Origin: Mucilaginibacter cryoferens
GTDB taxonomy: Bacteria > Bacteroidota > Bacteroidia > Sphingobacteriales > Sphingobacteriaceae
Direction: 5' to 3'
Length of the DNA: 41,334 bases
Assembly (NCBI RefSeq): GCF_014205845.1
Contig: NZ_JACHCR010000037.1
Span: 1-41,334, forward strand
Position 1 is the stretch's first letter, and each line of letters starts with the position of its first letter. The notes below the pieces were generated by a model, which worked only from the letters and a program-made list of their open reading frames with translations, was not told where the DNA came from and did not search any database. Of this stretch, positions 1 to 8,419 are shown piece after piece. The position numbers were made by a program, and so were the translations under genes.

Positions 1-6
1 AATAAA

Positions 7-18
7 CTGCTTAAGCAG
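7..18. repeat. 12-bp perfect palindrome
   Basis: CTGCTTAAGCAG reads the same on both strands. It lies in the gene-free first 370 bases, far from any start codon in the window. No function can be assigned. It may belong to a feature left of the window edge. Confidence 0.4.
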
Positions 19-91
19 GCATTTGCTATCGCAACGCAAAAAACTAAATACAATGAAAATTATTCAAATAATATTTGCTTTTAAACACAGT

Positions 92-180
92 TCATCCTGA
101 GGTACGAAGGATCTATTCGCCTACTATACAGATCCAATAGACATTGCAAATAATAGTTTTTTCACCGCGTTCCAGGATGA
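92..180. repeat. REP-like nested inverted repeat
   Basis: The outer arms TCATCCTG (92-99) and CAGGATGA (173-180) are perfect inverted copies. Inside them GGATCT (109-114) and AGATCC (130-135) form a second perfect pair. The wording (TCATCCTGAGG..CGAAGGATCT) resembles the short palindromic intergenic elements scattered through Sphingobacteriaceae chromosomes; that resemblance is from memory. There is no coding potential. Confidence 0.5.
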
Positions 181-241
181 CAAATGATTAGTTTGAAAAT
201 AGGTCATGAGTAGATATAAAATATTATCCTGAAATACAAAT

Positions 242-297
242 TGGCACTACAAGTTCAATCTTTAAATTTGAAACTTATTTCGAACCTTGAAGTGCCA
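242..297. repeat. Imperfect inverted repeat downstream of the TonB-dependent receptor
   Basis: The left arm 242-256 (TGGCACTACAAGTTC) pairs with the right arm 282-297 (GAACCTTGAAGTGCCA) with one mismatch and one bulge, across an AT-rich loop of about 25 nt. It lies just beyond the receptor gene's terminator. It could be a second, read-through terminator-like structure or the remnant of a small inverted-repeat element. I see no T-run after it. Confidence 0.4.
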
Positions 298-314
298 CAT
301 CCACATTTATCAAA

Positions 315-348
315 CAAAAAAAGCAGATAAGGTTGCCCTCATCTGCTT
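315..348 (-). terminator. Rho-independent terminator of the TonB-dependent receptor gene
   Basis: AAGCAGAT (321-328) and ATCTGCTT (341-348) form a perfect 8-bp stem around a 12-nt loop. The A-run at 315-322 becomes a U-run in the minus-strand transcript. The structure begins about 20 bp after the receptor's stop codon. Confidence 0.75.
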
Positions 349-370
349 CTCCAATCGGTATTAAAACCTG

Positions 371-3319
371 TTAGTTATTTTTACCCGCTAACAATCCATC
401 TAGCGTAACCGATACATAATACAGGCCACCAATTGTTGGGCCACCTGCGTATTGGTAATAGCGTTTGTTAAGAATATCTGTTGCACCTACTTTAAATGTT
501 GCATAATATGCCGGTACGCGGTAAGTAACCTGGGCATCAAATGTACCAATTGCAGGTACATTGCCGGTTACCAGCGGGCTCTCCCACAGGTAAGCCTGTT
601 GCCATTTGTAAACAATGTTAAAGCCTACATTTTTTGCTATCTCGCGGTTACCGAATGATACGTTGCCCGACCATTGTGGGGTATTGAAGCCTGTAACAAA
701 AATATCAGATGTTGTTTGAGCTTTCAGTTTGTTAAAGCTTACGTTGCCCGATACGGTATATCTTTTATAAAAGTTATAGCTGATACCTGCCGATGAACCG
801 TAGTTATGGTAAATATTTTTTGCATTGGTATACACACGATACCTGGCCTGGCCCTGGCTTGCAGCGTTGCTGGAAGTACCTGTAGTTGGGTCGCGGTTAA
901 CATCAAGCATGGCTAATACGGCAGCATTAGAACCAACCTGTACGCCATTTGGTACATACACCTGCACCTGGCCCAAAAAGCCATCGTAACGGTTGGTATA
1001 GGCATCAACATCAATAAATACCTTATTATCTAATATTATGCCTTTGTAACCAACTTCGTACGAAGTGATCTGCTCTGGGCGTGCAGGTGGCAAATCGGCC
1101 ACTTTAAGCAGGTTTTTGTTAGCTAACGCGGCCTGATCTGTACCGCCGGCGGCATTTACTACCGAGTTAAAGTTGGCTACCGAAGTTTGTGTGTAGCTAT
1201 TACCTAAGTAACCTAATCCATCATTAATAAATGGCAAGCTACCTACACGTTTAACACGGCCATTGTTTACGTAAGATAATGCTTCGAACAGCGATGGGAA
1301 ACGGTAACCGTTTTGGAATGTAAACCTAAAGTTATGATTCTCGTTCAACGTATAAACAGCGGCCAAACGTGGCGTAAACTTAGGATCGAAGTAAGGATTG
1401 TAATCCCATCTGATAGAACCGAATAACTTTAATTTTTCATCAAAAAAGGTTTTGGTAACCTGGGTAAAGGCACCATATTTTTTGTAGATCACATCTTTAC
1501 CAAATGTACCATCGGCCAAAGCAGTATTTCTATCGGCAATAGGGCGGCTAAAATCCACAAAGTTATTACCATCGGGAGTAATACTATATACACGTACATC
1601 GGCACCAACCAACAGGTCAACAACTTTAACCCTGTCTGTTAAATCCCATTGCCCCTCGGCGTTATACATGTGGCTTTTTTGAACCAATGCCGCACCACCT
1701 GTAGCAGGGGCGTTTGGTATCAGGCTCGATTTAATATCCCAGTTATTAATACCGATGATCGTTTTTCTTAAGGCATTAAAGGCTTGTGTGCCAGGAACTA
1801 CCCTTCCGGCATCAGCTGCTGCACGTGCGGCTTGCTCCGCCGCAGCAAAATTTGCTGTCGTTAATCCGCCATTAGCCGCGCCATAGGAGGTTATAGCATT
1901 TTTAAAAGTTGTACCCCAAACAGAATTACTGGCATGAAACAGATCAAGGTTATCGGCCAATGGCTTTACGTTAAATGAATTGCCGGTATTTTCTATCGAC
2001 TCGTAAGCACGCACCAAAAACTCTTTACCTTTTAACTCCACTTTATGGTTTTGTACGGTAGCTCCCTGTAACGAGATCTTATTACCGCGCTGAAAAACAC
2101 CATCCAATCTACCATAGCGATAGGTGTATGATAATATAGTATTGGGTGTTAATTTATAAGATAGGGTACCATCCAGTTTCAGGTTGGTTACCTTAGGATT
2201 TACCAGGTCAACCTCGTTATAACCGGTACGGGCAACGGTAAGGCCTGGCATTGCTTTACCATCAACGGTAAGGCCTTTTACAACAACGGTGTTGCTACCG
2301 GCAAGGGCATCATCGCCATATTTGTTCCAGCCATCATAAGCAGCGTTGCTTGTTCCGGTAAGGGCGGGGAAGCCGGGATTGGCCGTTTTAAGGTAGTATG
2401 GGTTTTGATCGTTACGGGTATCAGACTGCCAGTCTTTACCCTGCATATAGCTTACATTCAATTTAAAGGCAAATTTATCATTCCAGGCCTTGGCGTATCT
2501 TAAAGCATCTTCGGTAAGCGTGCTGGCACCTAAAGGATCGTTACCTACGTGGTTTATACCTTCGCGGTGGTAAAAACTAAGTCCCTGGTATTTAAAAGGA
2601 TCTTTGGTGATTAAGTTAGATAACCCGTTAATGGCATTTGTACCGTATAGCGCGGCGGCAGCGCCCGGCGTAATTTCAATACTGGCAATATCCAGCTCGG
2701 TTGGGCCAATGGCATTACCTAGTGGCACACCTAACGTAGCCGATTGCATATCAACACCATCAACCAGCTGCATAAACCTAAAATTGTTTGGGCTGTTAAA
2801 ACCACGAGTGTTAGGTACTTTTAAGGTGATGCTGGTGGTGGTCATCTGCACACCTTTTACGTTTTCCAGGGCATCATAAAAACTTGGGCCAGGCGATTGT
2901 TTTAACGCGTTGATAATCAGCTTTTCAATAGCTACAGGTGAGCGTAATAGTTTCTCCTCTTTACGAGAGGCAGTAACAACCACCTCATTAATTAATAATG
3001 ATTGACTGCTTAATTGGATATTTAAAGCGCTATTGGCATTTTTAACAAAAAATTCCTGGGGCTGAAATCCTACCGCGGTAAAAATCAGCGTAAAAGGTAG
3101 TTTAACACTGGTAGTTAACGAAAATTTACCGGTACTATCAGACGCGGTACTATTGGTGGTACCTTTGATGCTAACGGTAGTACCCAACAGGCGCTGACCG
3201 TGATCGTCTTTAACAATACCGCTTATGATATAAGAACCATTAAGCTGGGCATGACTTATTGCCGGGACAAGGAAAATAAAGAGCGCAATAAGTTTAAATG
3301 AATTTATAATTGCTTTCAT
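371..3319 (-). CDS. TonB-dependent outer-membrane receptor with CarboxypepD_reg-like domain
   Basis: Imports an unidentified ligand across the outer membrane using TonB/ExbBD energy. Residues 1-24 are a signal peptide ending in SHAQ. Residues ~30-105 are a carboxypeptidase-regulatory-like beta-sandwich. NEVVVTASR (111-119) leads into the plug (~120-245, with ITPGAAAALYGTNAING), and a beta-barrel follows to residue 982. The N-terminal extension is common in Bacteroidota receptors. No SusD partner lies beside it, so it is probably not a SusCD glycan importer; a metal chelate, vitamin or peptide is as likely. The chain ends VTLDGLLAGKNN, without the usual terminal aromatic residue. It appears monocistronic, with its own promoter match and terminator. 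Confidence 0.93.
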   Translation of the reverse strand: MKAIINSFKLIALFIFLVPAISHAQLNGSYIISGIVKDDHGQRLLGTTVSIKGTTNSTASDSTGKFSLTTSVKLPFTLIFTAVGFQPQEFFVKNANSALNIQLSSQSLLINEVVVTASRKEEKLLRSPVAIEKLIINALKQSPGPSFYDALENVKGVQMTTTSITLKVPNTRGFNSPNNFRFMQLVDGVDMQSATLGVPLGNAIGPTELDIASIEITPGAAAALYGTNAINGLSNLITKDPFKYQGLSFYHREGINHVGNDPLGASTLTEDALRYAKAWNDKFAFKLNVSYMQGKDWQSDTRNDQNPYYLKTANPGFPALTGTSNAAYDGWNKYGDDALAGSNTVVVKGLTVDGKAMPGLTVARTGYNEVDLVNPKVTNLKLDGTLSYKLTPNTILSYTYRYGRLDGVFQRGNKISLQGATVQNHKVELKGKEFLVRAYESIENTGNSFNVKPLADNLDLFHASNSVWGTTFKNAITSYGAANGGLTTANFAAAEQAARAAADAGRVVPGTQAFNALRKTIIGINNWDIKSSLIPNAPATGGAALVQKSHMYNAEGQWDLTDRVKVVDLLVGADVRVYSITPDGNNFVDFSRPIADRNTALADGTFGKDVIYKKYGAFTQVTKTFFDEKLKLFGSIRWDYNPYFDPKFTPRLAAVYTLNENHNFRFTFQNGYRFPSLFEALSYVNNGRVKRVGSLPFINDGLGYLGNSYTQTSVANFNSVVNAAGGTDQAALANKNLLKVADLPPARPEQITSYEVGYKGIILDNKVFIDVDAYTNRYDGFLGQVQVYVPNGVQVGSNAAVLAMLDVNRDPTTGTSSNAASQGQARYRVYTNAKNIYHNYGSSAGISYNFYKRYTVSGNVSFNKLKAQTTSDIFVTGFNTPQWSGNVSFGNREIAKNVGFNIVYKWQQAYLWESPLVTGNVPAIGTFDAQVTYRVPAYYATFKVGATDILNKRYYQYAGGPTIGGLYYVSVTLDGLLAGKNN

Positions 3320-3482
3320 GAAAAGGGTTAGTGGGGTTTTTAAATATATGTGTTGAACAACGGTATGCGGATAGATGTAGGGTGGGTACTATCAACAACA
3401 ACATATATTGAAGAGCTGTATTGTATTTTGATTAGGGGTAATAATTGAGTAAATATGATACATAGTCTATGGAGTTAGTCGA

Positions 3483-3512
3483 CAAAAATATAAAATAATT
3501 GTCTGGTGTCAA
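3483..3512 (-). promoter_or_regulatory. Bacteroidota-type promoter for the TonB-dependent receptor
   Basis: On the minus strand TATTTTTG (3490-3483) matches the -7 consensus TAnnTTTG, and TTG (3512-3510) lies 19 bp further upstream, the normal spacing. Transcription would begin near 3476 and leave a leader of about 157 nt before the start codon at 3319. The rest of the gene-free stretch 3320-3663 is AT-rich with no hairpin I would defend. Confidence 0.6.
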
Positions 3513-3663
3513 CATTTTTCTTGTTTTTTCTCGATTTTGTCGCCAAATTTTCCGGATACATCTATAAAATCTACCATATTAGTGGATTTATTTTCAAATA
3601 ATCGCCTGCTCTTCCCCGTCAATTTTGTAATATTGGCGGCTCAACCTGTACTATTATATAACA

Positions 3664-4743
3664 ATGTCTTTCAATTACCAGCGCATCATTATTAAAATCG
3701 GTTCCAATGTTTTTACCCAGGAAAACGGCCTGCCCGACCTGCAACGTATAGAACACCTGGTTGGCCAAATAGCCGCTATCAAAAAACAAGGTAAGGAAGT
3801 GATCCTGGTATCGTCGGGGGCGGTTGCATCTGGCAGAAGTTTAATCACCATCTCTGAGAAATATGATGCCATTGCGGCAAGGCAGCTTTTAGCCTCCATA
3901 GGCCAGGTAAAGCTAATAAACACCTACTCGCAGCTATTTGAACGGTTTGATATCTTATGCTCGCAGGTATTGGTTACCAAAGAGGATTTCAGAGACAGGA
4001 TGCATTATCTAAACATGAAAAACTGCCTTGATCTGTTATTGCAGCACCAGGTGATACCAGTTGTTAACGAAAATGATGTGGTATCGGTAACCGAGCTGAT
4101 GTTTACCGATAATGATGAACTGGCCGGTTTAATAGCCTCGATGCTAAACGCCCAGGCATTAATTGTGCTAACCAACGTCGACGGCATTTATAACGGCGAT
4201 CCTAAAGCGCCCGGTTCGGCGGTAATTGAAGAGGTAGCAGGTTCGGTGGTTGATTTTGCCGAATTTGTTTCGTCGGGTAAATCGCAGTTTGGCCGTGGTG
4301 GAATGATCACCAAATCAACTATGTCGCAAAAAACAGCTCAGTTGGGCATCGCGGTGCATATAGCCAACGGCAAGCGGGATAATATATTAACTGATGTACT
4401 GGATAACAAAGTGATCCATACCCGTTTTATTCCTAATAAAACGGCATCGGGTAAAAAGAAATGGATAGCCCACTCTGAAATTGCTGCTACCGGAGCGGTG
4501 CTGGTTAATGAAGGGGCTAAAAATGCGCTTATCTCCAGCAAGGCTACCAGCTTGCTTCCTGTTGGTATTGTTAAAGTAATTACCGACTTTAAAAAAGGCG
4601 ATATTATTAAGTTAATAGATGAAAACCATAAGCTGATAGGCCTTGGTATTGCCGAATATGGTGCCGATAAAGCCAAAGAACGCATCGGTCAAAAAAACCA
4701 GAAACCTTTGGTACATTATGATTATCTTTATTTACAAGGCTAA
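3664..4743 (+). CDS. proB: Glutamate 5-kinase (proline biosynthesis, step 1)
   Basis: Phosphorylates L-glutamate with ATP to gamma-glutamyl phosphate in the cytoplasm. The N-terminal amino-acid-kinase domain (~1-245) shows KIGSNVF at its start, the [10 protein letters not shown] loop near residue 50 and the NENDVVS substrate loop near 135. A C-terminal PUA-like domain occupies ~265-359, as in the Escherichia coli enzyme (367 aa). In that family feedback by proline acts on this enzyme; nothing in the sequence tells whether it does so here. The gene is followed by proA after two bases, so the two are surely co-transcribed. An imperfect -7-like box (TAATATTG) lies at 3628-3635 with no clear upstream partner. 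Confidence 0.96.
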   Translation: MSFNYQRIIIKIGSNVFTQENGLPDLQRIEHLVGQIAAIKKQGKEVILVSSGAVASGRSLITISEKYDAIAARQLLASIGQVKLINTYSQLFERFDILCSQVLVTKEDFRDRMHYLNMKNCLDLLLQHQVIPVVNENDVVSVTELMFTDNDELAGLIASMLNAQALIVLTNVDGIYNGDPKAPGSAVIEEVAGSVVDFAEFVSSGKSQFGRGGMITKSTMSQKTAQLGIAVHIANGKRDNILTDVLDNKVIHTRFIPNKTASGKKKWIAHSEIAATGAVLVNEGAKNALISSKATSLLPVGIVKVITDFKKGDIIKLIDENHKLIGLGIAEYGADKAKERIGQKNQKPLVHYDYLYLQG

Positions 4744-4745
4744 CA

Positions 4746-5993
4746 ATGAGTTATAAGCAATATTTTGAGAACGCGCGGGCAGCTGGTCGTAAACCAGTCC
4801 TCGCTCCTGCCCTTATTAACCAGGTTTTACATGATGTGGCCGCCGAAGCCATTGCCCAAACCGACCTGATTTTAGCCGAAAACCTAAAAGACCTTGCTTT
4901 GATGGATTCTAAAGATCCGAAATACGACAGGTTAAAACTTACCGCCGCCCGCATGGAAGCCATTGCCGGCGATATGATCAACGTGGCCAATCTGAATAGC
5001 CCCCTGGGTAAACAGCTTTCGGAAACCCACATGCCTAATGGTCTTTCTATCTCAAAAATACGTGTACCGCTTGGCGTTGTTGGTGTAATTTACGAAGCCA
5101 GGCCTAATGTTACATTTGATGTATTTGCACTTTGCTTCAAAACCGGCAACATCAGTATTTTAAAAGGCGGCAGCGACGCAGATCACTCCAACCGGGCAAT
5201 TATTGGCCTAATTCATAAAGTGCTTGCCAAACACCAGATAGATACCAATGTAGCAACCTTATTGCCTGCCGAGCGCCAGGCAACAGCGGCATTGTTAAAT
5301 GCAGTTGGTTATGTTGATGTGCTGATACCAAGGGGCAGTCAATCACTTATTGATTTTGTACGGGATAACAGTAAAGTACCGGTAATAGAAACAGGTGCAG
5401 GTATTGTACATACTTACTTTGACAAAAGTGGCGACCTTGAAAAAGGCGCAGAGATCATTGCTAACGCCAAAACACGCCGTGTAAGCGTGTGCAACGCGCT
5501 GGATTGTTTAATTATTCATGCTGATAGATTAAATGACCTGCCAAGACTAAGCCATATTCTTAAAGAAAAAGAAGTTGAACTTTTTGCCGATGAACAGGCT
5601 TATGAAGTATTAACAGCCAACTATCCGGCATATTTACTGCACAAAGCACAGCCAGAACATTTTGGTACCGAGTTTTTATCTATGAAAATGGCAGTTAAAA
5701 CTGTTAATAGTTTTAAAGATGCCTTAGCCTATATAGCTGCCAACAGTTCAAAACATAGTGAAGCTATCATATCAGAGGATGCTGATAACATTGCCACCTT
5801 TTTAAACGACGTTGATGCGGCCGCCGTTTACGCTAACGCATCAACAGCGTTCACTGATGGCGCTCAATTTGGTTTGGGGGCCGAGATAGGTATCAGTACC
5901 CAAAAGCTGCATGCACGCGGCCCTATGGGGCTTGAGGAGCTTACAAGTTACAAATGGATAGTTAAAGGTGATGGGCAGACTAGAAATCCATAA
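4746..5993 (+). CDS. proA: Gamma-glutamyl phosphate reductase (proline biosynthesis, step 2)
   Basis: Reduces gamma-glutamyl phosphate with NADPH to glutamate-5-semialdehyde, which cyclises to the substrate of ProC (not in this window). It has an aldehyde-dehydrogenase-like fold of 415 residues, the usual ProA length. The catalytic cysteine is C249 in the [11 protein letters not shown] motif, and EARPNVTFD near residue 118 is a typical ProA signature. It starts two bases after the proB stop, which fits the unstable acyl-phosphate being handed from ProB to ProA. Several short palindromes follow the stop codon, but no classic terminator with a T-run is seen. Confidence 0.96.
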   Translation: MSYKQYFENARAAGRKPVLAPALINQVLHDVAAEAIAQTDLILAENLKDLALMDSKDPKYDRLKLTAARMEAIAGDMINVANLNSPLGKQLSETHMPNGLSISKIRVPLGVVGVIYEARPNVTFDVFALCFKTGNISILKGGSDADHSNRAIIGLIHKVLAKHQIDTNVATLLPAERQATAALLNAVGYVDVLIPRGSQSLIDFVRDNSKVPVIETGAGIVHTYFDKSGDLEKGAEIIANAKTRRVSVCNALDCLIIHADRLNDLPRLSHILKEKEVELFADEQAYEVLTANYPAYLLHKAQPEHFGTEFLSMKMAVKTVNSFKDALAYIAANSSKHSEAIISEDADNIATFLNDVDAAAVYANASTAFTDGAQFGLGAEIGISTQKLHARGPMGLEELTSYKWIVKGDGQTRNP

Positions 5994-5998
5994 CAAAA

Positions 5999-6049
5999 CT
6001 TAAGTTCAAAATACTTAAGGGGCTTTATAAAGCAAAGCGTTAAATAACG
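5999..6049. repeat. Cluster of short palindromes after proA
   Basis: CTTAAG at 5999-6004 and again at 6014-6019 can pair with each other. GCTTTATAAAGC (6022-6033) is a perfect 12-bp palindrome. CGTTA/TAACG (6038-6049) is another inverted pair. They may end the proBA transcript, but no U-run follows, so a terminator call would be weak. Confidence 0.3.
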
Positions 6050-6085
6050 TGCATGTATTACTAGTATTGCAAAAGTTTATTCCAT

Positions 6086-6114
6086 AAAAAAAGGTGCCCC
6101 CAAAAAGGCACCTT
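6086..6114 (-). terminator. Rho-independent terminator of the 30-aa ORF
   Basis: AAGGTGCC (6091-6098) and GGCACCTT (6107-6114) form a perfect 8-bp stem with an 8-nt loop. The A-run at 6086-6092 gives the U-run for minus-strand transcription. It lies 23 bp beyond the stop codon of the 30-aa ORF and has no other minus-strand gene to serve. Confidence 0.75.
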
Positions 6115-6137
6115 AATTGTTTCCTGTGTGTTAGTAC

Positions 6138-6230
6138 TTACTTAATTAAGTAGTTGGCAACGGCCACAAAACAAATGATCATCAGGATTACGCCCTGCAA
6201 CTTCTGTTCTAATGTTAATTGGCTTATCAT
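6138..6230 (-). CDS. Putative 30-aa single-span membrane protein
   Basis: The ORF starts MISQLTLEQK and continues with a hydrophobic stretch (~13-28, GVILMIICFVAVANYL) before a terminal lysine, giving a short polar N-terminus and one likely membrane helix. I do not recognise the family. The case for a real gene is contextual: a promoter match (TTG, 19 bp, TAAATTTG) lies 24-53 bp upstream and a strong terminator lies 23 bp downstream, defining a transcript of about 160 nt with almost nothing else in it. The alternative is a small RNA in which the reading frame is incidental. The AT-rich leader has no clear Shine-Dalgarno, which is normal in this phylum. Confidence 0.55.
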   Translation of the reverse strand: MISQLTLEQKLQGVILMIICFVAVANYLIK

Positions 6231-6253
6231 TTTATAAATTAATTAGGGTAAAG

Positions 6254-6283
6254 CAAATTTATATTGTAATTTGAATGTTACAA
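6254..6283 (-). promoter_or_regulatory. Bacteroidota-type promoter for the 30-aa ORF
   Basis: On the minus strand TAAATTTG (6261-6254) is an exact TAnnTTTG box and TTG (6283-6281) lies 19 bp upstream. The predicted start is near 6247, about 17 nt before the start codon at 6230. The remaining gene-free stretch up to ~6600 is AT-rich with long A and T runs; I see no other structure in it. Confidence 0.6.
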
Positions 6284-6604
6284 TAGACGATTTCATTTTT
6301 ACGTTTATTTTAATAAACAGTGGCAAAAGCTTTAGAATAGTCAACGGTACATTTAATAGTTAAAAAAATAGCAAAAAATATGTTTTAACATTGAAATAGT
6401 GTTAGCGTAACACTTCCTTAAAACGGCGAATTTCAGCTATAAAAACACTTTTTTTTGCGTTTTTTTTGTTCATTTTCTAAAAAAGGATTTTCGGTGGTAT
6501 AAATTTCTCTTCGCTTTCTTCAAAATATAATATCCAGGTATTACTAACAGTTCAGTTACCTGACTTTTCTTCCCAATTGGTTGAATATTTATTTTTCAAA
6601 ACGC

Positions 6605-6636
6605 TTGCAGTATCTGTATCATTCCCGTTACATTTA
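6605..6636 (+). promoter_or_regulatory. Probable promoter for the 33-aa ORF
   Basis: TTG (6605-6607) is followed after 21 bp by TACATTTA (6629-6636), which matches TAnnTTTG in all but the last base. The predicted transcript start near 6643 gives a leader of about 18 nt containing AAAGAGAAA directly before the ATG at 6661. Confidence 0.45.
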
Positions 6637-6660
6637 TCGCAAATTATAAACAAAGAGAAA

Positions 6661-6762
6661 ATGCCAGAGCACATCTTCATCGTATACCTGTTAGTTGCCT
6701 GCACGGTGATAGGTATATTGCTTAATTCACGTATTAAGCAATGGTTGAGTAAAAAGGGTTAA
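6661..6762 (+). CDS. Putative 33-aa single-span membrane protein
   Basis: The ORF reads MPEHIFIVYL and then a hydrophobic helix through about residue 21, followed by a positively charged tail rich in R and K (RIKQWLSKKG). This charge pattern favours an N-out/C-in single-pass inner-membrane peptide. The open frame extends upstream to 6577, but the ATG at 6661 is preferred because the promoter match ends at 6636 and a purine-rich AAAGAGAAA precedes this codon. A strong terminator follows 58 bp after the stop. I know no family for it. It is transcribed away from the 30-aa ORF, with ~430 bp between their start codons. Confidence 0.55.
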   Translation: MPEHIFIVYLLVACTVIGILLNSRIKQWLSKKG

Positions 6763-6820
6763 CCTTATCATATCAAACTAAAATTTATTTGATACTGATA
6801 CCCCTAATTAATTCTGAAAA

Positions 6821-6855
6821 TTAAAGCCCGTTGCAGCGCAATGGGCTTTAATTTT
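6821..6855 (+). terminator. Rho-independent terminator of the 33-aa ORF
   Basis: TTAAAGCCC (6821-6829) pairs with GGGCTTTAA (6843-6851). The inner TTGC/GCAA (6831-6834, 6838-6841) extends the helix to about 14 bp, with one G-T pair and a 3-nt loop. A short T-run follows at 6852-6855. The gene-free remainder to mnmA (6856-7124) is AT-rich with no further structure I can support. Confidence 0.75.
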
Positions 6856-7108
6856 ATATGTCGGTTGGCTTTGCCTCTATTGTCGCCAAATTCAAATAAA
6901 AACTCCATATAAAATATACAACAAACTCAATATCAATACAAATTAACTATTGATTAACTATAGTTTTTTGAGTATTACCAATATTGCAACAGTTAACCGG
7001 TTCATCTTTATCAAAGTATTCTACGTTTAAAGTCTTTACCTGTTTGATACTTTTTAAATATTGCCCTATCCTGACCTATCCCCATTATCAACATAAAACA
7101 CAAAACTG

Positions 7109-7116
7109 TATCTTTG
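7109..7116 (+). promoter_or_regulatory. -7 box close to the mnmA start
   Basis: TATCTTTG is an exact TAnnTTTG match, but no TTG is present 19-21 bp upstream. Its last base is only 8 nt from the ATG at 7125, so transcription would begin almost at the start codon and leave a nearly leaderless message. This is plausible in this phylum but unproven. Confidence 0.35.
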
Positions 7117-7124
7117 CGCCCATT

Positions 7125-8213
7125 ATGAGTAAGCATGGAAGGATCTTAGTGGCAATGAGTGGTGGTGTTGATAGTTCTGTAGCGGCAGTGATGCTGCATG
7201 AGCAGGGCTATGAAGTAATAGGCCTCACCATGAAAACCTGGGATTATGCATCGGCGGGCGGTAGCTCTAAAGAAACCGGTTGCTGCAGCCTGGACAGTAT
7301 AAATGATGCCCGCGCTTTAGCTGTGGGGTACGGTTTTCCGCATTATATACTAGATATCCGCAGCGAGTTTGGCGATTTTGTGATCGATAACTTTGTTGAC
7401 GAATACCTGGCCGGCCGCACTCCTAATCCATGTGTATTATGTAACACCCACATTAAATGGGAAGCTCTGCTAAAACGTGCCGATAAACTTGATTGCGAAT
7501 TTATTGCAACAGGCCATTATGCCAATATCCGCTTGCAGGATAGCGGCCGTTATGTAATATCGAAAGGTAAAGACGAAAATAAAGATCAGTCGTACGTGCT
7601 TTGGGGAGTATCTCAAAAAAACCTGGCGCGTACCAAATTCCCCTTAGGTAGTTTTTCAAAACCCGAGATCAGGCAAATGGCTTTGGATATGGGCCAAATT
7701 GAACTTGCCGGCAAAAGCGAAAGCTATGAAATTTGTTTTGTGCCCGATAACGACTACAGATCGTTTCTAAGACATAAAGTAGAAGACCTGGAACAACGTG
7801 TAGCCGGCGGCAACTTTGTACTTGCAAATGGCACCGTAGTGGGCAAACACCAGGGGTATCCATTCTATACTATAGGTCAGCGTAAAGGATTGGGCATTGC
7901 TTTGGGCCAGCCCATGTTTGTAACCAATATAGATCCTACTACCAATACTGTAGTTTTAGGTACTGCCGATGAATTGGAGCGCAAACAAGCCTGGGTTAAA
8001 AACCTTAACCTGGTTAAGTACGCCAGTATTACCCAACCTATTGAAGCTATTACCAAAATCCGCTATAAAGACGCCGGCACTACCAGCAGCATTGTACAAA
8101 TGGGCGAACACATGAAGGTTGATTTTCACCACAATGTATCGGGCATAGCACCAGGCCAGTCGGCCGTATTTTATGAAGGCAACGACCTGTTGGGTGGCGG
8201 CTTTTTAATGTAA
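7125..8213 (+). CDS. mnmA: tRNA-specific 2-thiouridylase MnmA
   Basis: Puts sulfur on C2 of the wobble uridine (U34) of tRNA-Lys, -Glu and -Gln, using ATP to adenylate the uracil. The PP-loop SGGVDSS is at ~11-17. The two catalytic cysteines are C103 in PNPCVLCN and C204 in SYEICFVPD. GHYAN and GQRKGLG, which are typical of the family, are present. The frame is open upstream to 6984, but the start at 7125 (MSKHGRILVAM) gives 362 residues, the family's usual length, and places the PP-loop correctly; the longer version would add 47 unrelated residues. It stands alone between the small-ORF pair and topA. Confidence 0.95.
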   Translation: MSKHGRILVAMSGGVDSSVAAVMLHEQGYEVIGLTMKTWDYASAGGSSKETGCCSLDSINDARALAVGYGFPHYILDIRSEFGDFVIDNFVDEYLAGRTPNPCVLCNTHIKWEALLKRADKLDCEFIATGHYANIRLQDSGRYVISKGKDENKDQSYVLWGVSQKNLARTKFPLGSFSKPEIRQMALDMGQIELAGKSESYEICFVPDNDYRSFLRHKVEDLEQRVAGGNFVLANGTVVGKHQGYPFYTIGQRKGLGIALGQPMFVTNIDPTTNTVVLGTADELERKQAWVKNLNLVKYASITQPIEAITKIRYKDAGTTSSIVQMGEHMKVDFHHNVSGIAPGQSAVFYEGNDLLGGGFLM

Positions 8214-8238
8214 TACATACTTTCAAAAGCGCATTGAG

Positions 8239-8290
8239 TTAAAACGCCACAGTGCTATCGATTGCAAGATCCGGCATTTTAGCGTTTTAA
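8239..8290. repeat. Inverted repeat after mnmA
   Basis: TTAAAACGC (8239-8247) and GCGTTTTAA (8282-8290) are perfect 9-bp arms separated by 34 nt. It may act as the 3' end structure of the mnmA message, but the long loop and missing T-run make this weak. Confidence 0.3.
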
Positions 8291-8370
8291 TATGGCTACA
8301 TTTCTGCGCATCTAAGGTAACATTACAGTATTCCGGCTTTCAAATATTCCAACGTTTTTAGCAAAACTAA

Positions 8371-8401
8371 TTGGCGTTTCGCTTTCTTTATGTTTTATTT
8401 G
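8371..8401 (+). promoter_or_regulatory. Possible topA promoter
   Basis: TTG (8371-8373) is followed after 20 bp by TTTATTTG (8394-8401), one mismatch from TAnnTTTG. The leader would be about a dozen nucleotides before the ATG at 8420. Confidence 0.35.
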
Positions 8402-8419
8402 CAAAAAATAACTGCTTAA

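Noticed and set aside
371..3319. SusC-type glycan importer linked to the GH9/GH3 genes
   Set aside because: No SusD gene is adjacent, and the hydrolases are 14 kb away on a separate unit.
6577..6660. Upstream extension of the 33-aa ORF to a 61-aa protein
   Set aside because: The best promoter match lies inside the extension and a purine-rich ribosome-binding stretch directly precedes the ATG at 6661.
6984..7124. Upstream extension of MnmA by 47 residues
   Set aside because: MnmA proteins begin shortly before the PP-loop; the extension has no family resemblance and runs through AT-rich intergenic sequence with a -7 box.
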